Positions 1-5,674 of a stretch of DNA of 7,935 nucleotides are shown in pieces. The stretch spans positions 670-8,604 of the forward strand of contig PFMH01000093.1 in the NCBI GenBank assembly GCA_002785325.1, read 5' to 3'. Under the pieces are notes generated by a model. The model did not search any database and had not been told where the DNA came from. It was given only the letters and a program-made list of their open reading frames with translations. This DNA is from a bacterium (Candidatus Howlettbacteria) CG_4_10_14_0_8_um_filter_40_9. GTDB lineage: Bacteria; Patescibacteriota; CPR2; UBA1875; GCA-2785325. Position 1 is the first letter of the stretch; each line of letters begins with the position of its first letter. Position numbers and translations under genes: made by a program.

Positions 1-597
1 TCCGGCCGATGCAGGGTTTGTAGTTTGACCGGCATTTAACTCCAAAGGGAAAGAAGGGCTCCATCCTGGATATGAAGAATAATCCCCGCAACTCCTATTT
101 CTTCCGACCCTTAAAAGCTTTGTCCCTAAGCTTACTTGATTGAAAAAACCATAATACTCTGCATCACAAACACTCTGTGACTCCTGACAACCATATCCCA
201 TCGCTGTTCTATACTGACTTGCATAAGGATAGTCGTCCAATATCAAACTTTGTTCCTTTTGAAGAGTGACAATGATAACCTGAGGATTGATGCCATAATA
301 TTGAGCTTCTTCAAAAATTATTCTAGCTGCAGTTTTACCAACGACAGGATCTATATAGTCTTTTAGACAAGTATATCCCGGCTGGCAAACGGGAACTTTA
401 TCGTTCAAAAAAATTTGAATCGACTCTACGCTTGGGAATGTATTTGTATTCGTAAAAGTAGCATCGCCTATGACACTACTGTTAAAAGAATCGCTTATAG
501 GCGCTTTATGAATGCCATGTGCAGAAGCGATACTGGGGAGAACAATGACCCCGAACAAAGCAAGCATTAAGATAACGCATATTTTGGCTATTTTCAT
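1..597 (-). CDS. Secreted Cys-containing protein of an uncharacterised CPR/actinobacterial family (partial, C-terminus beyond window)
   Basis: The frame is open for 199 codons from an ATG at 597-595 to the window edge, with no stop, so the C-terminus is missing. Residues 1-26 form a signal peptide: basic start, hydrophobic core, and an ASA cleavage site before His27. The mature part carries Cys71, 77, 137, 144 and 170, suggesting disulfides outside the cell. The central block, residues 102-118 (GINPQVIIVTLQKEQSL), and the later EYYGFFNQV segment (147-155) resemble, from memory, secreted proteins annotated as hypothetical in Saccharibacteria, other CPR and Actinobacteria. Glu115 in the QKEQS helix could be a catalytic acid as in lysozyme-like folds, but that is speculation. 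The ATG overlaps the TAA of the upstream Ig-like gene as TAATG and is preceded by GAGGT, so the pair is probably co-translated. Confidence is high for a real exported protein and low for any function. Confidence 0.85.
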   Translation of the reverse strand, partial: MKIAKICVILMLALFGVIVLPSIASAHGIHKAPISDSFNSSVIGDATFTNTNTFPSVESIQIFLNDKVPVCQPGYTCLKDYIDPVVGKTAARIIFEEAQYYGINPQVIIVTLQKEQSLILDDYPYASQYRTAMGYGCQESQSVCDAEYYGFFNQVSLGTKLLRVGRNRSCGDYSSYPGWSPSFPLELNAGQTTNPASAG

Positions 598-1142
598 TAA
601 AATTTTACCTCAAAGCTTACAGAGTCAATCTTCTGATTATTTTTAATAATATATACTTCCAGATTCCCGACATCTCCGACAACCGGCTCCTTTTCAAAAT
701 CAACAGAAAAGTTAAAAGATTGACCTGCTTTACTAATTTCAATATTCGTTAGATAGTCTATGATAACTCCGCTTTGGATACTCTTTATCCTATAACCTAA
801 AATCCCGGTTTCGTTCCCAACAGTACCGGAAAGTTCAGTACCCTCAGTTATCCTAGTACCAGCGACAGGGCTTGATATCTGAATACTATTTGAAATTTTT
901 ACAAAAGGCTGAGTAGAGCTTTCATTTTCCTTGGGACTGTCCTTAGTAACGCTTGGGGGAGTCTCTTTACCTTCTTCTGCCTTAGGATTTTCTTCCACGA
1001 TATCTCTACTATCTGTTTCTATAGTAGATTTTTCTTTTAATAACATTCTATATCCAACAAATGCCAAAACGATAACCGTTATTATGGAAAGCATAATTAA
1101 TAATTTTTTATTATTTTTTTTATTTAAAAACATTTTTTTCAT
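597..1142 (-). CDS. Membrane-anchored protein with C-terminal Ig-like (Gmad2-like) domain
   Basis: This is a 181-residue protein. A Lys/Asn-rich N-terminus (1-13) precedes one hydrophobic helix (about 14-35), giving an N-in single-pass anchor. Residues 36-80 are a polar linker rich in Glu, Lys, Pro and Ser with no expected fold. Residues 85-181 look like a beta-sandwich: the block starting IQISSPVAGTRI, then ELSGTVG, and alternating hydrophobics to a final SFEVKF strand. The SPxxGxxI...SG pattern fits bacterial Ig-like domains of the Gmad2 type (PF10648), a resemblance I cannot test here. The stop TAA overlaps the start of the secreted protein gene, so the two likely act together at the envelope. 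ATG at 1142 has no strong ribosome site; a second Met at codon 4 is possible. The role is unknown. Confidence 0.8.
   Translation of the reverse strand: MKKMFLNKKNNKKLLIMLSIITVIVLAFVGYRMLLKEKSTIETDSRDIVEENPKAEEGKETPPSVTKDSPKENESSTQPFVKISNSIQISSPVAGTRITEGTELSGTVGNETGILGYRIKSIQSGVIIDYLTNIEISKAGQSFNFSVDFEKEPVVGDVGNLEVYIIKNNQKIDSVSFEVKF
607..611 (-). promoter_or_regulatory. Ribosome binding site GAGGT for the secreted protein
   Basis: On the minus strand GAGGT lies 9 bases before the ATG at 597-595, inside the last codons of the upstream gene. It supports this start and an independent initiation signal in addition to TAATG coupling. Confidence 0.6.
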
Positions 1143-1163
1143 GTGTCTTTCTGTCAGTTGCTA

Positions 1164-1205
1164 CTCCATCTTAAGCTATATCTTTGATGGGTCAAGCTTA
1201 AGGAG
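1164..1205 (-). promoter_or_regulatory. Leader hairpin upstream of the Ig-like protein gene
   Basis: TTAAGCT (1171-1177) pairs with AGCTTAA (1195-1201), extended by CTCC (1164-1167) with GGAG (1202-1205) across a 3-base bulge, around a 17-base loop. It lies between the proposed promoter and the start at 1142. On the minus strand the GGAG on the start-proximal side, about 20 bases before ATG, would be sequestered. On the plus strand the hairpin is followed by GTTTTT, but no plus-strand gene ends upstream, so a terminator role is less natural. Confidence 0.4.
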
Positions 1206-1232
1206 TTTTTCCATAATTTTTACTACTTTTAT

Positions 1233-1241
1233 ATTATAGCA
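1233..1241 (-). promoter_or_regulatory. Extended -10 promoter for the minus-strand secreted/Ig-like operon
   Basis: Read on the minus strand this is TG-C-TATAAT, a perfect extended -10. No recognisable -35 lies 16-18 bases upstream, which is tolerated in extended -10 promoters. Transcription would begin near 1226, giving a leader of about 85 bases that includes the hairpin at 1164-1205. Confidence 0.5.
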
Positions 1242-1278
1242 TTAATTTCTAAATGATAATTTTACATATTGAAAAGGA

Positions 1279-1307
1279 TTGAAAAACTTATTTTTATCTA
1301 GTAAGAT
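1279..1307 (+). promoter_or_regulatory. Sigma70-type promoter for the EamA-like/methyltransferase pair
   Basis: TTGAAA (1279-1284, 5 of 6 to consensus) is followed after exactly 17 bases by TAAGAT (1302-1307, 4 of 6). The expected transcription start falls close to 1314, which is the GTG start of the downstream frame. The promoter is divergent from the minus-strand promoter at 1233-1241. Confidence 0.4.
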
Positions 1308-1313
1308 ATTCGA

Positions 1314-1688
1314 GTGATATCTGTAATGTTTCTAACAACTATTTTTTCAATTACCACAGTAATTTCCATACTTCTACTCGGAAGCAGGAGTATTCTTGAT
1401 GGTGATATGCACTTTTTCAGAATAATTGAGATTCTTCTTAGCTGGCAATTTCTTCTTGGTGCTTTTTTTGCATTCTTTTCCAGATTGACTTTTATGCTTA
1501 TAAACAGCGCTCTTTATAAAATCCCTGAGCTTTCGAGTAGTTCGACAACTATAACAACTCTTATAACAACAGTTTCATTGATCTTCGTTATTATCGCAAA
1601 CTACTTCTTTCTTCATGAAAGAATAAACTCGACTCAAGCAGTTGGCGCTTTAGTCATTTTCCTTGGAATTTTTCTTATTACCAAGTAA
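1314..1688 (+). CDS. Half-size EamA/SMR-type (DMT superfamily) four-helix membrane protein
   Basis: This 124-residue protein has four hydrophobic helices at about 4-24, 38-66, 76-99 and 105-123. The last part, FFLHERINSTQAVGALVIFLGIFLI, contains the Glu, then GxxxIxxxG spacing, typical of the final helix pair of EamA and small multidrug resistance proteins. At one EamA repeat (the full family has ten helices) it would have to work as a dimer, as ArnE/ArnF and EmrE do. In a glycan locus, flipping or export of a lipid-linked sugar is a reasonable inference, but substrate cannot be read. The start is uncertain: GTG 1314 has TAA four codons upstream, and ATG 1326 is in frame four codons later; neither has a ribosome site. 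The methyltransferase follows 38 bases downstream on the same strand. Confidence 0.8.
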   Translation: MISVMFLTTIFSITTVISILLLGSRSILDGDMHFFRIIEILLSWQFLLGAFFAFFSRLTFMLINSALYKIPELSSSSTTITTLITTVSLIFVIIANYFFLHERINSTQAVGALVIFLGIFLITK

Positions 1689-1714
1689 CCTCCGATGAGA
1701 CTAACTAATTAATC

Positions 1715-1721
1715 AAAAGGA
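1715..1721 (+). promoter_or_regulatory. Ribosome binding site AAAAGGA for the methyltransferase
   Basis: AAAAGGA ends 5 bases before ATG 1727, an ideal spacing, and fixes the start codon of the methyltransferase. No promoter is evident in the 38-base gap, so co-transcription with the gene upstream is likely. Confidence 0.65.
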
Positions 1722-1726
1722 TAAAA

Positions 1727-2356
1727 ATGCCCACTGATATCAACTTATCTAAAGAAGGAATGATCTATCAAAGAGAGCAATACCAAAAAGGCGGTGTTGG
1801 TAAAAAATATTGGCTTTATAAGGATAATTTTATTATCAATCTGGTTAAGGGTAGAGAGAATATTATCGACATCGGTTGCGGTGAAGGGATCCTTCTGGAG
1901 CAGCTAATAAAAAAATTCCCAAAAAAAGAAATTTTTGGAATAGATGGCGAAGAAGAGAATGTAGAAATCTGTAAAAAACATGGTCTTAACGTAAGGCTCG
2001 GTTCAGTTTACGAACTGCCGTTAGAAGATTCTTCTATCGATTGCATAATTTTTATGGAAGTAATAGAGCACCTAGACAGGCCGGAACAAGCCATTCGGGA
2101 GATTTCAAGGGTTTTGAAAAAAGATGGGATTGTTATCATTCTATTTCCAAACGATGCGATGTTTAAATTTGCAAGGATAGCAACTCTCAACATGAAAGAA
2201 GCATTTTATGACACGGGTCATGTAAAACAATGGTCTCCGAGCAGTATAAAAAAAATTGTCAAAAAGTTTGGCCTTTCCCCAGTCGCAAAAAAGAACTTGC
2301 CTTTTGTTGTATGGCCGGTATCTCTTCATCACTTAATCGTTGCAAAAAAACAATAG
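1727..2356 (+). CDS. Class I SAM-dependent methyltransferase (UbiE/Methyltransf_11-type)
   Basis: This is a 209-residue soluble protein with a full Rossmann-type SAM fold. Motif I is IIDIGCGEG (46-54), the acidic end of strand 2 is GID (71-73), and residues 92-108 (GSVYELPLEDSSIDCII) form the post-II loop and strand 4. MEVIEHLDRPEQAIREISRVLKKDG (110-134) is the usual strand 4/helix segment of Methyltransf_11/23 proteins. The C-terminal 60 residues probably form the acceptor cap. The acceptor cannot be deduced; placement beside glycosyltransferases and nucleotide-sugar genes suggests a sugar or lipid-linked glycan, but quinone or small-molecule methylation is not excluded. It ends in TAG only 5 bases from the stop of the convergent GT2 gene, leaving no room for an intergenic terminator. 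Confidence 0.9.
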   Translation: MPTDINLSKEGMIYQREQYQKGGVGKKYWLYKDNFIINLVKGRENIIDIGCGEGILLEQLIKKFPKKEIFGIDGEEENVEICKKHGLNVRLGSVYELPLEDSSIDCIIFMEVIEHLDRPEQAIREISRVLKKDGIVIILFPNDAMFKFARIATLNMKEAFYDTGHVKQWSPSSIKKIVKKFGLSPVAKKNLPFVVWPVSLHHLIVAKKQ

Positions 2357-2361
2357 TTCGG

Positions 2362-3435
2362 TTATATCAATTTTTTTATAAAACGATAATATACCCTCAA
2401 AATTGAATTTGCTATCCTAAGTCCTCTTGACTCAACGTCTTCAAAAACAATATTGTCGCTAAAATATTTTTTTAAATCTCTATCTTTCAATATTCTCCCT
2501 GATTGAGCCCTTCTTCTTTCTAGAAAAAGGTAGGGAATTTTTACGCAAAATCCAAGATAGCCATGTAACTTATCTAAAAAATACCCGCTAAATATCGAGT
2601 CGGCTATAAGGCCTAACTCCATAACGATAGCTATCGGAATAAATAAAAGAATCGTTTTTACCTGATAGTTTTTAAATATAAACATCCATCTATTACGTTC
2701 ATACAGATAAAATTTGCCTTTATTTTTTACAAAGCTATATTTGTGCCACATCTTAGCGTTCACGGATAGCATTACCCTATAACCATGCGTCCTCGCTCGC
2801 CAGCACATATCCTGATCTTCAACATATGCAAAAAAAGTGGGGTCTATACCTCTGATATTTAGATAAGGTTCTTTTTTTATTAGCAAACTGCATCCGCTAG
2901 CGGTAGGTATCTCAATATCATCCGTGAACTCTTTTTTGTCTTCTTTTTTATAATTTCCGCAGTAGCCAAACCCTAGATAATTTAACTGATTCCCAAAAGT
3001 ATTTATCTTGTTCGTTTTTTTATTTTCAAATAAGTAAATCTTGGGTTGAACAACAGCTATTCGCTCTTCTTTATAGGCGGTTTTTATCATCTCCCCGAGC
3101 CATTCTTTATCAACCAAAATATCTGTATTTAAAAGGACTACTGCGTCAACCTTCTCTTTTCTGAATGTTTCATCAATAGCTTTATGGTAAGCCCCGGCAT
3201 ATCCTAGATTTTCCTGGTTGTTGATAGTTTTTACGCTCGGATATCTTTCTTTTACGAAATCAAGAGAGCCATCAGTTGAGGCATTGTCTATGTATATTAA
3301 CTCAAAGTTTTTATAGGACTGCTCAAGAACAGAATCGATTGCTTCCCTAAGATTGTCCTTGTCGTTATACCCTAACATTAGAACCGAGGCAAAGGGGTCC
3401 TTGGACTCTCCTTTTTTATCTTCTCTATCTATCAC
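2362..3435 (-). CDS. GT2-family glycosyltransferase, rhamnosyltransferase (WbbL)-like, with C-terminal membrane segment
   Basis: This 357-residue enzyme has a GT-A fold. ASVLMLGYNDKDNL (16-29) is the first strand, YIDNASTDGS (48-57) the nucleotide-binding Asp region, and LLNTDILV (101-108) the DxD-equivalent. TASGCSLLIKK (178-188) and EDQDMCWRAR (206-215) hold the ED catalytic-base region, followed by WHKYS (230-234). A hydrophobic stretch at about 261-283 suggests membrane association. The motif set matches family 2 enzymes of the WbbL/rhamnosyltransferase type that add sugars to lipid-linked glycans; an rmlD gene nearby fits dTDP-rhamnose as donor, but specificity is inferred. The start is GTG, overlapping the DUF2304 gene by 11 bases with no clear ribosome site, so translation is probably coupled. 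It is the last gene of the three-gene minus-strand unit. Confidence 0.9.
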   Translation of the reverse strand: MIDREDKKGESKDPFASVLMLGYNDKDNLREAIDSVLEQSYKNFELIYIDNASTDGSLDFVKERYPSVKTINNQENLGYAGAYHKAIDETFRKEKVDAVVLLNTDILVDKEWLGEMIKTAYKEERIAVVQPKIYLFENKKTNKINTFGNQLNYLGFGYCGNYKKEDKKEFTDDIEIPTASGCSLLIKKEPYLNIRGIDPTFFAYVEDQDMCWRARTHGYRVMLSVNAKMWHKYSFVKNKGKFYLYERNRWMFIFKNYQVKTILLFIPIAIVMELGLIADSIFSGYFLDKLHGYLGFCVKIPYLFLERRRAQSGRILKDRDLKKYFSDNIVFEDVESRGLRIANSILRVYYRFIKKLI

Positions 3436-3787
3436 TTTTATCTTTCAGTTCTTTTAATGCCTCTTCTCTCACAATCTCCGAAATATGACTCTCGAGCTTC
3501 TCGATAATATTCATTATTTTAAACAAAATCAAGAAGATAACTACGAAGACTAAAAAGATGAGTGTATTTAGATTGTCTCCCAAACCTAACAATTTCGATA
3601 TTTGTTGAGCAAAATCAGGGAACAAAGCAAATATCAAAACGCCAAGCCAGACAAAAACCGTCAAGAAAAACTTGGAGAATGTCTGCCCCTTCTCTCCTTC
3701 CAGTACTTTAAGCCCTCTCGAAAATATTATAAGTATTGAGATGGCTGCTATAGCGATTTGGTAGAAGTTGTAGTTAGTTATCGTCAT
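3425..3787 (-). CDS. DUF2304 family membrane protein
   Basis: This 120-residue integral membrane protein has three helices at about 8-22, 40-57 and 74-91, followed by a charged amphipathic helix (92-118) likely to be a coiled coil in the cytoplasm. The FALFPD motif (53-58) at the end of helix 2 and the GLGDNLN turn (68-74) before helix 3 are hallmarks of DUF2304 (PF10066). Members typically sit directly beside a DPM1-like GT2 gene, as here, and are thought to serve as membrane partner of that enzyme; the biochemical role is not established. ATG starts one base after the TAA of the upstream GT2 gene and overlaps the next gene by 11 bases, with no ribosome site of its own, which indicates translational coupling of all three. 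Confidence 0.88.
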   Translation of the reverse strand: MTITNYNFYQIAIAAISILIIFSRGLKVLEGEKGQTFSKFFLTVFVWLGVLIFALFPDFAQQISKLLGLGDNLNTLIFLVFVVIFLILFKIMNIIEKLESHISEIVREEALKELKDKSDR

Positions 3788-3788
3788 A

Positions 3789-4463
3789 TTAGCTAGAGAT
3801 TAACATTTTAAATACTGTTTTTATACCGTTTAAAAAACCTTGCTTTGACGCCTTGCTCTTCGAATAAGTAGTATAACGAACTTTTATCGGAATTTCTTTG
3901 AACTTGAGATTGTATTTTTTTATTTCTCTTATCACTTCACTGTCGTACTCGTACCTATCTGTTTTTGTATCTATAACATCAATAGCCTTCTTTGAATACG
4001 CCCGAAAACCCGACTGACTATCGGTAACCCATAGCCCGTAAAAAAACCAGGTAAAAAAATTACCGACAAAATTGTAAAGTATCTTAATCCTTGGTACTTC
4101 CCCTACGGTAAATTTCCTTGTGCCTAAAACAACATCGCATTCTTCCTCTACGATCGGCCTTACAAGTTTTTCTATATCACCCGCATCGTGTTGGCCGTCA
4201 CCATCCATCGTCACCAGTATCTTCGCCCCTAAAAGCTTCACCGCCTCAAACCCCGTCTTCGTCGCCGCGCCTTTACCCCTGTTTATATAATGTCTCAAAA
4301 AAACAATTTCTTTTTCTTGGACTTCCAAAGTATTATCTTTACTACCATCATCAACCAAAATAATTTTTTCATAACCAGCTTTTTTTATTTCATCAATCAC
4401 GGAGCCGACTATTGAGCCCTCGTTGTATACCGGTATAACAATAAAGATATTGTCTTTTTTCAT
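3789..4463 (-). CDS. GT2 glycosyltransferase, dolichyl/polyprenyl-phosphate sugar synthase (DPM1/GtrB-like catalytic domain)
   Basis: This 224-residue enzyme consists of a GT-A domain alone. FIVIPVYNEG (7-16) begins the fold. LVDDGSKDNT (36-45) binds the nucleotide, TMDGDGQHDAGD (85-96) is the DxD metal motif, VLGTRK (112-117) follows, and DSQSGFRAYS (148-157) is the acceptor-side signature of DPG_synthase/DPM1-like enzymes. Such proteins transfer a sugar from UDP or GDP donors to undecaprenyl (or dolichyl) phosphate on the cytoplasmic face. Unlike GtrB or ArnC it has no C-terminal transmembrane pair, and DUF2304 encoded one base downstream may provide the anchor. The start ATG is supported by GAGGG five bases upstream. 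It heads the minus-strand trio with its own promoter at 4487-4515. The sugar transferred cannot be told from the sequence. Confidence 0.92.
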   Translation of the reverse strand: MKKDNIFIVIPVYNEGSIVGSVIDEIKKAGYEKIILVDDGSKDNTLEVQEKEIVFLRHYINRGKGAATKTGFEAVKLLGAKILVTMDGDGQHDAGDIEKLVRPIVEEECDVVLGTRKFTVGEVPRIKILYNFVGNFFTWFFYGLWVTDSQSGFRAYSKKAIDVIDTKTDRYEYDSEVIREIKKYNLKFKEIPIKVRYTTYSKSKASKQGFLNGIKTVFKMLISS

Positions 4464-4468
4464 ATTAG

Positions 4469-4473
4469 CCCTC
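4469..4473 (-). promoter_or_regulatory. Ribosome binding site GAGGG for the first GT2
   Basis: GAGGG on the minus strand ends 5 bases before ATG 4463. It is the only strong ribosome site in the three-gene unit, consistent with the two following genes relying on coupling. Confidence 0.65.
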
Positions 4474-4486
4474 TTTTCACCTACTT

Positions 4487-4515
4487 AATCTAACAGAAAA
4501 ACAGGTTCTCTTCAA
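4487..4515 (-). promoter_or_regulatory. Promoter of the GT2-DUF2304-GT2 operon
   Basis: On the minus strand TTGAAG (4515-4510) is followed after 17 bases by TAGATT (4492-4487), preceded by TG at the extended -10 position. Each hexamer matches consensus at 4 of 6. Transcription would start near 4480. The -35 lies five bases from the end of the 128-bp inverted-repeat element. Confidence 0.45.
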
Positions 4516-4519
4516 CCTT

Positions 4520-4647
4520 AGACCGTTGAAAAAGCACCTAAATCGGTCATTCTGGCGACGATTAGGGACCAGAATCTAGACAGCTAAGAGAAAAAAATGA
4601 TTTTGGGCAAGCCAGAACGACATGGAGAAAAAGTTTTTCAACGGTCT
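4520..4647. repeat. 128-bp palindromic element with 14-bp terminal inverted repeats (MITE-like or REP-like)
   Basis: AGACCGTTGAAAAA (4520-4533) is repeated in perfect inverse as TTTTTCAACGGTCT (4634-4647). CTT flanks both ends (4517-4519 and 4648-4650), which could be a 3-base target duplication. Inside, ATTCTGG (4549-4555) pairs with CCAGAAT (4569-4575), and GTCATTCTGGC (4546-4556) alternatively pairs with GCCAGAACGAC (4611-4621), 10 of 11 positions. There is no coding frame. The element sits between the two divergent promoters. It could be a non-autonomous mobile element, a REP-type repeat or a structured RNA; whether other copies exist cannot be known from one window. Confidence 0.65.
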
Positions 4648-4660
4648 CTTAATCTCAGAT

Positions 4661-4689
4661 TTTACTTGGTCGGATTTAAATGTTAAAAT
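4661..4689 (+). promoter_or_regulatory. Promoter of the uxs-ugd operon
   Basis: TTTACT (4661-4666, 4 of 6) is followed after 17 bases by TAAAAT (4684-4689, 5 of 6), with TG at 4681-4682 in the extended -10 position. Transcription would start near 4696, leaving a leader of about 17 bases. No good ribosome site precedes ATG 4713, only an A-rich AAAAAG. Confidence 0.5.
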
Positions 4690-5132
4690 CGTAACTGATT
4701 AAAAAGTAATTTATGAAAAAAATACTAATAACCGGTGGAGCGGGATTTGTAGGATCTCATCTGTCCAAAAGACTCCTTAGTGAGGGTAACTCTATCTACT
4801 GTTTGGACAATCTCTATACCGGTAGTAAGGAAAACATCAAAGATCTTTTAGATAATCAATCTTTCGAGTTTATAAATCAAGATATAAATGAACCGCTTGA
4901 TTTCGACGAAAAAATAGATGAGATATATAATCTTGCTTGTCCAGCTTCACCGATTCATTATCAAAAAGATCCCCTCTACACCACAAAAACGTCAGTTTTA
5001 GGCGCTTTAAACATCCTTGAGCTAGCAAAAAAGAATAATGCGAGGATCCTTCAAGCATCGACGTCGGAAATTTACGGTGACCCCGAAGTCCACCCTCAAC
5101 CAGAGTCTTACTGGGGTAAAGTAAACCCAGTA

Positions 5133-5135
5133 TGA
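5133..5135 (+). other. In-frame TGA at a conserved glycine codon of uxs
   Basis: This is the only stop codon inside the 321-codon uxs frame. Flanking residues match the family without gap on both sides, so a frameshift is excluded and a substitution or recoding event is indicated. No family-like sequence would be lost or gained if the codon were read as Gly. Confidence 0.9.
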
Positions 5136-5661
5136 ATTCGCTCATGTTATGACGAAGGAAAAAGATGCGCCGAAACGCTCTTTTTTGATTACTGGCGGCA
5201 ATACAAAGTCGATATAAGAGTGATAAGAATTTTCAATACATATGGACCAAATATGGACCCGGGTGACGGCCGAGTTGTTTCAAACTTCATCGTCCAAGCG
5301 CTTAAAAATGAGGATATAACTATCTATGGCGACGGTTCTCAAACTAGAAGCTTCCAATATGTCGACGATTTGGTGGAAGGGATGATAAGGATGATGAATA
5401 ACGACAAAGATTTTACCGGTCCAGTAAATATCGGCAATCCATGCGAGTTCACAATCAAAGAATTGGCAGAAAAAGTATTGCAAATGATCCCCGAGAGTAC
5501 AAGCAAGATCGTTTATAAAGATCTCCCTTCTGATGATCCCAGACAGAGAAAACCTGATATAAGTCTTGCAAAAGAAAAGTTGGGATGGGCGCCAACGGTG
5601 CAGGTAGACGATGGTCTAATAAAGACAATTCAGTATTTCAAGAGTATCATCTGTAAACAAG

Positions 5662-5667
5662 AAAAGG
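5662..5667 (+). promoter_or_regulatory. Ribosome binding site AAAAGG for ugd
   Basis: AAAAGG ends 7 bases before ATG 5675, within the last codons of uxs. It could allow ugd translation even if ribosomes stop early in uxs, although polarity on the mRNA would still be expected. Confidence 0.55.
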
Positions 5668-5674
5668 CAAAAGT

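Noticed and set aside
931..1239. Plus-strand frame of 102 codons
   Set aside because: It is a shadow of the minus-strand Ig-like protein gene and its leader, with no recognisable motifs and a hydrophobic content explained by antisense Lys/Glu codons.
2362..2400. Terminator hairpin between the convergent methyltransferase and GT2 genes
   Set aside because: GGTTATATC and GATAATATACC pair only imperfectly and are almost all A/T, too weak to call.
4118..4363. Plus-strand frame of 81 codons
   Set aside because: It is antisense to the DPM1-like GT2 catalytic core, whose motifs are unmistakable; it has no ribosome site.
5133..5190. Selenocysteine insertion at the uxs TGA
   Set aside because: The position is a Gly in the family, not Cys or a redox site, and the short TCAT/ATGA pairing downstream is not a convincing bacterial SECIS.
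5120..5225. Programmed frameshift in uxs
   Set aside because: Both halves are in the same frame with no gap in family sequence, so no frame change is needed.
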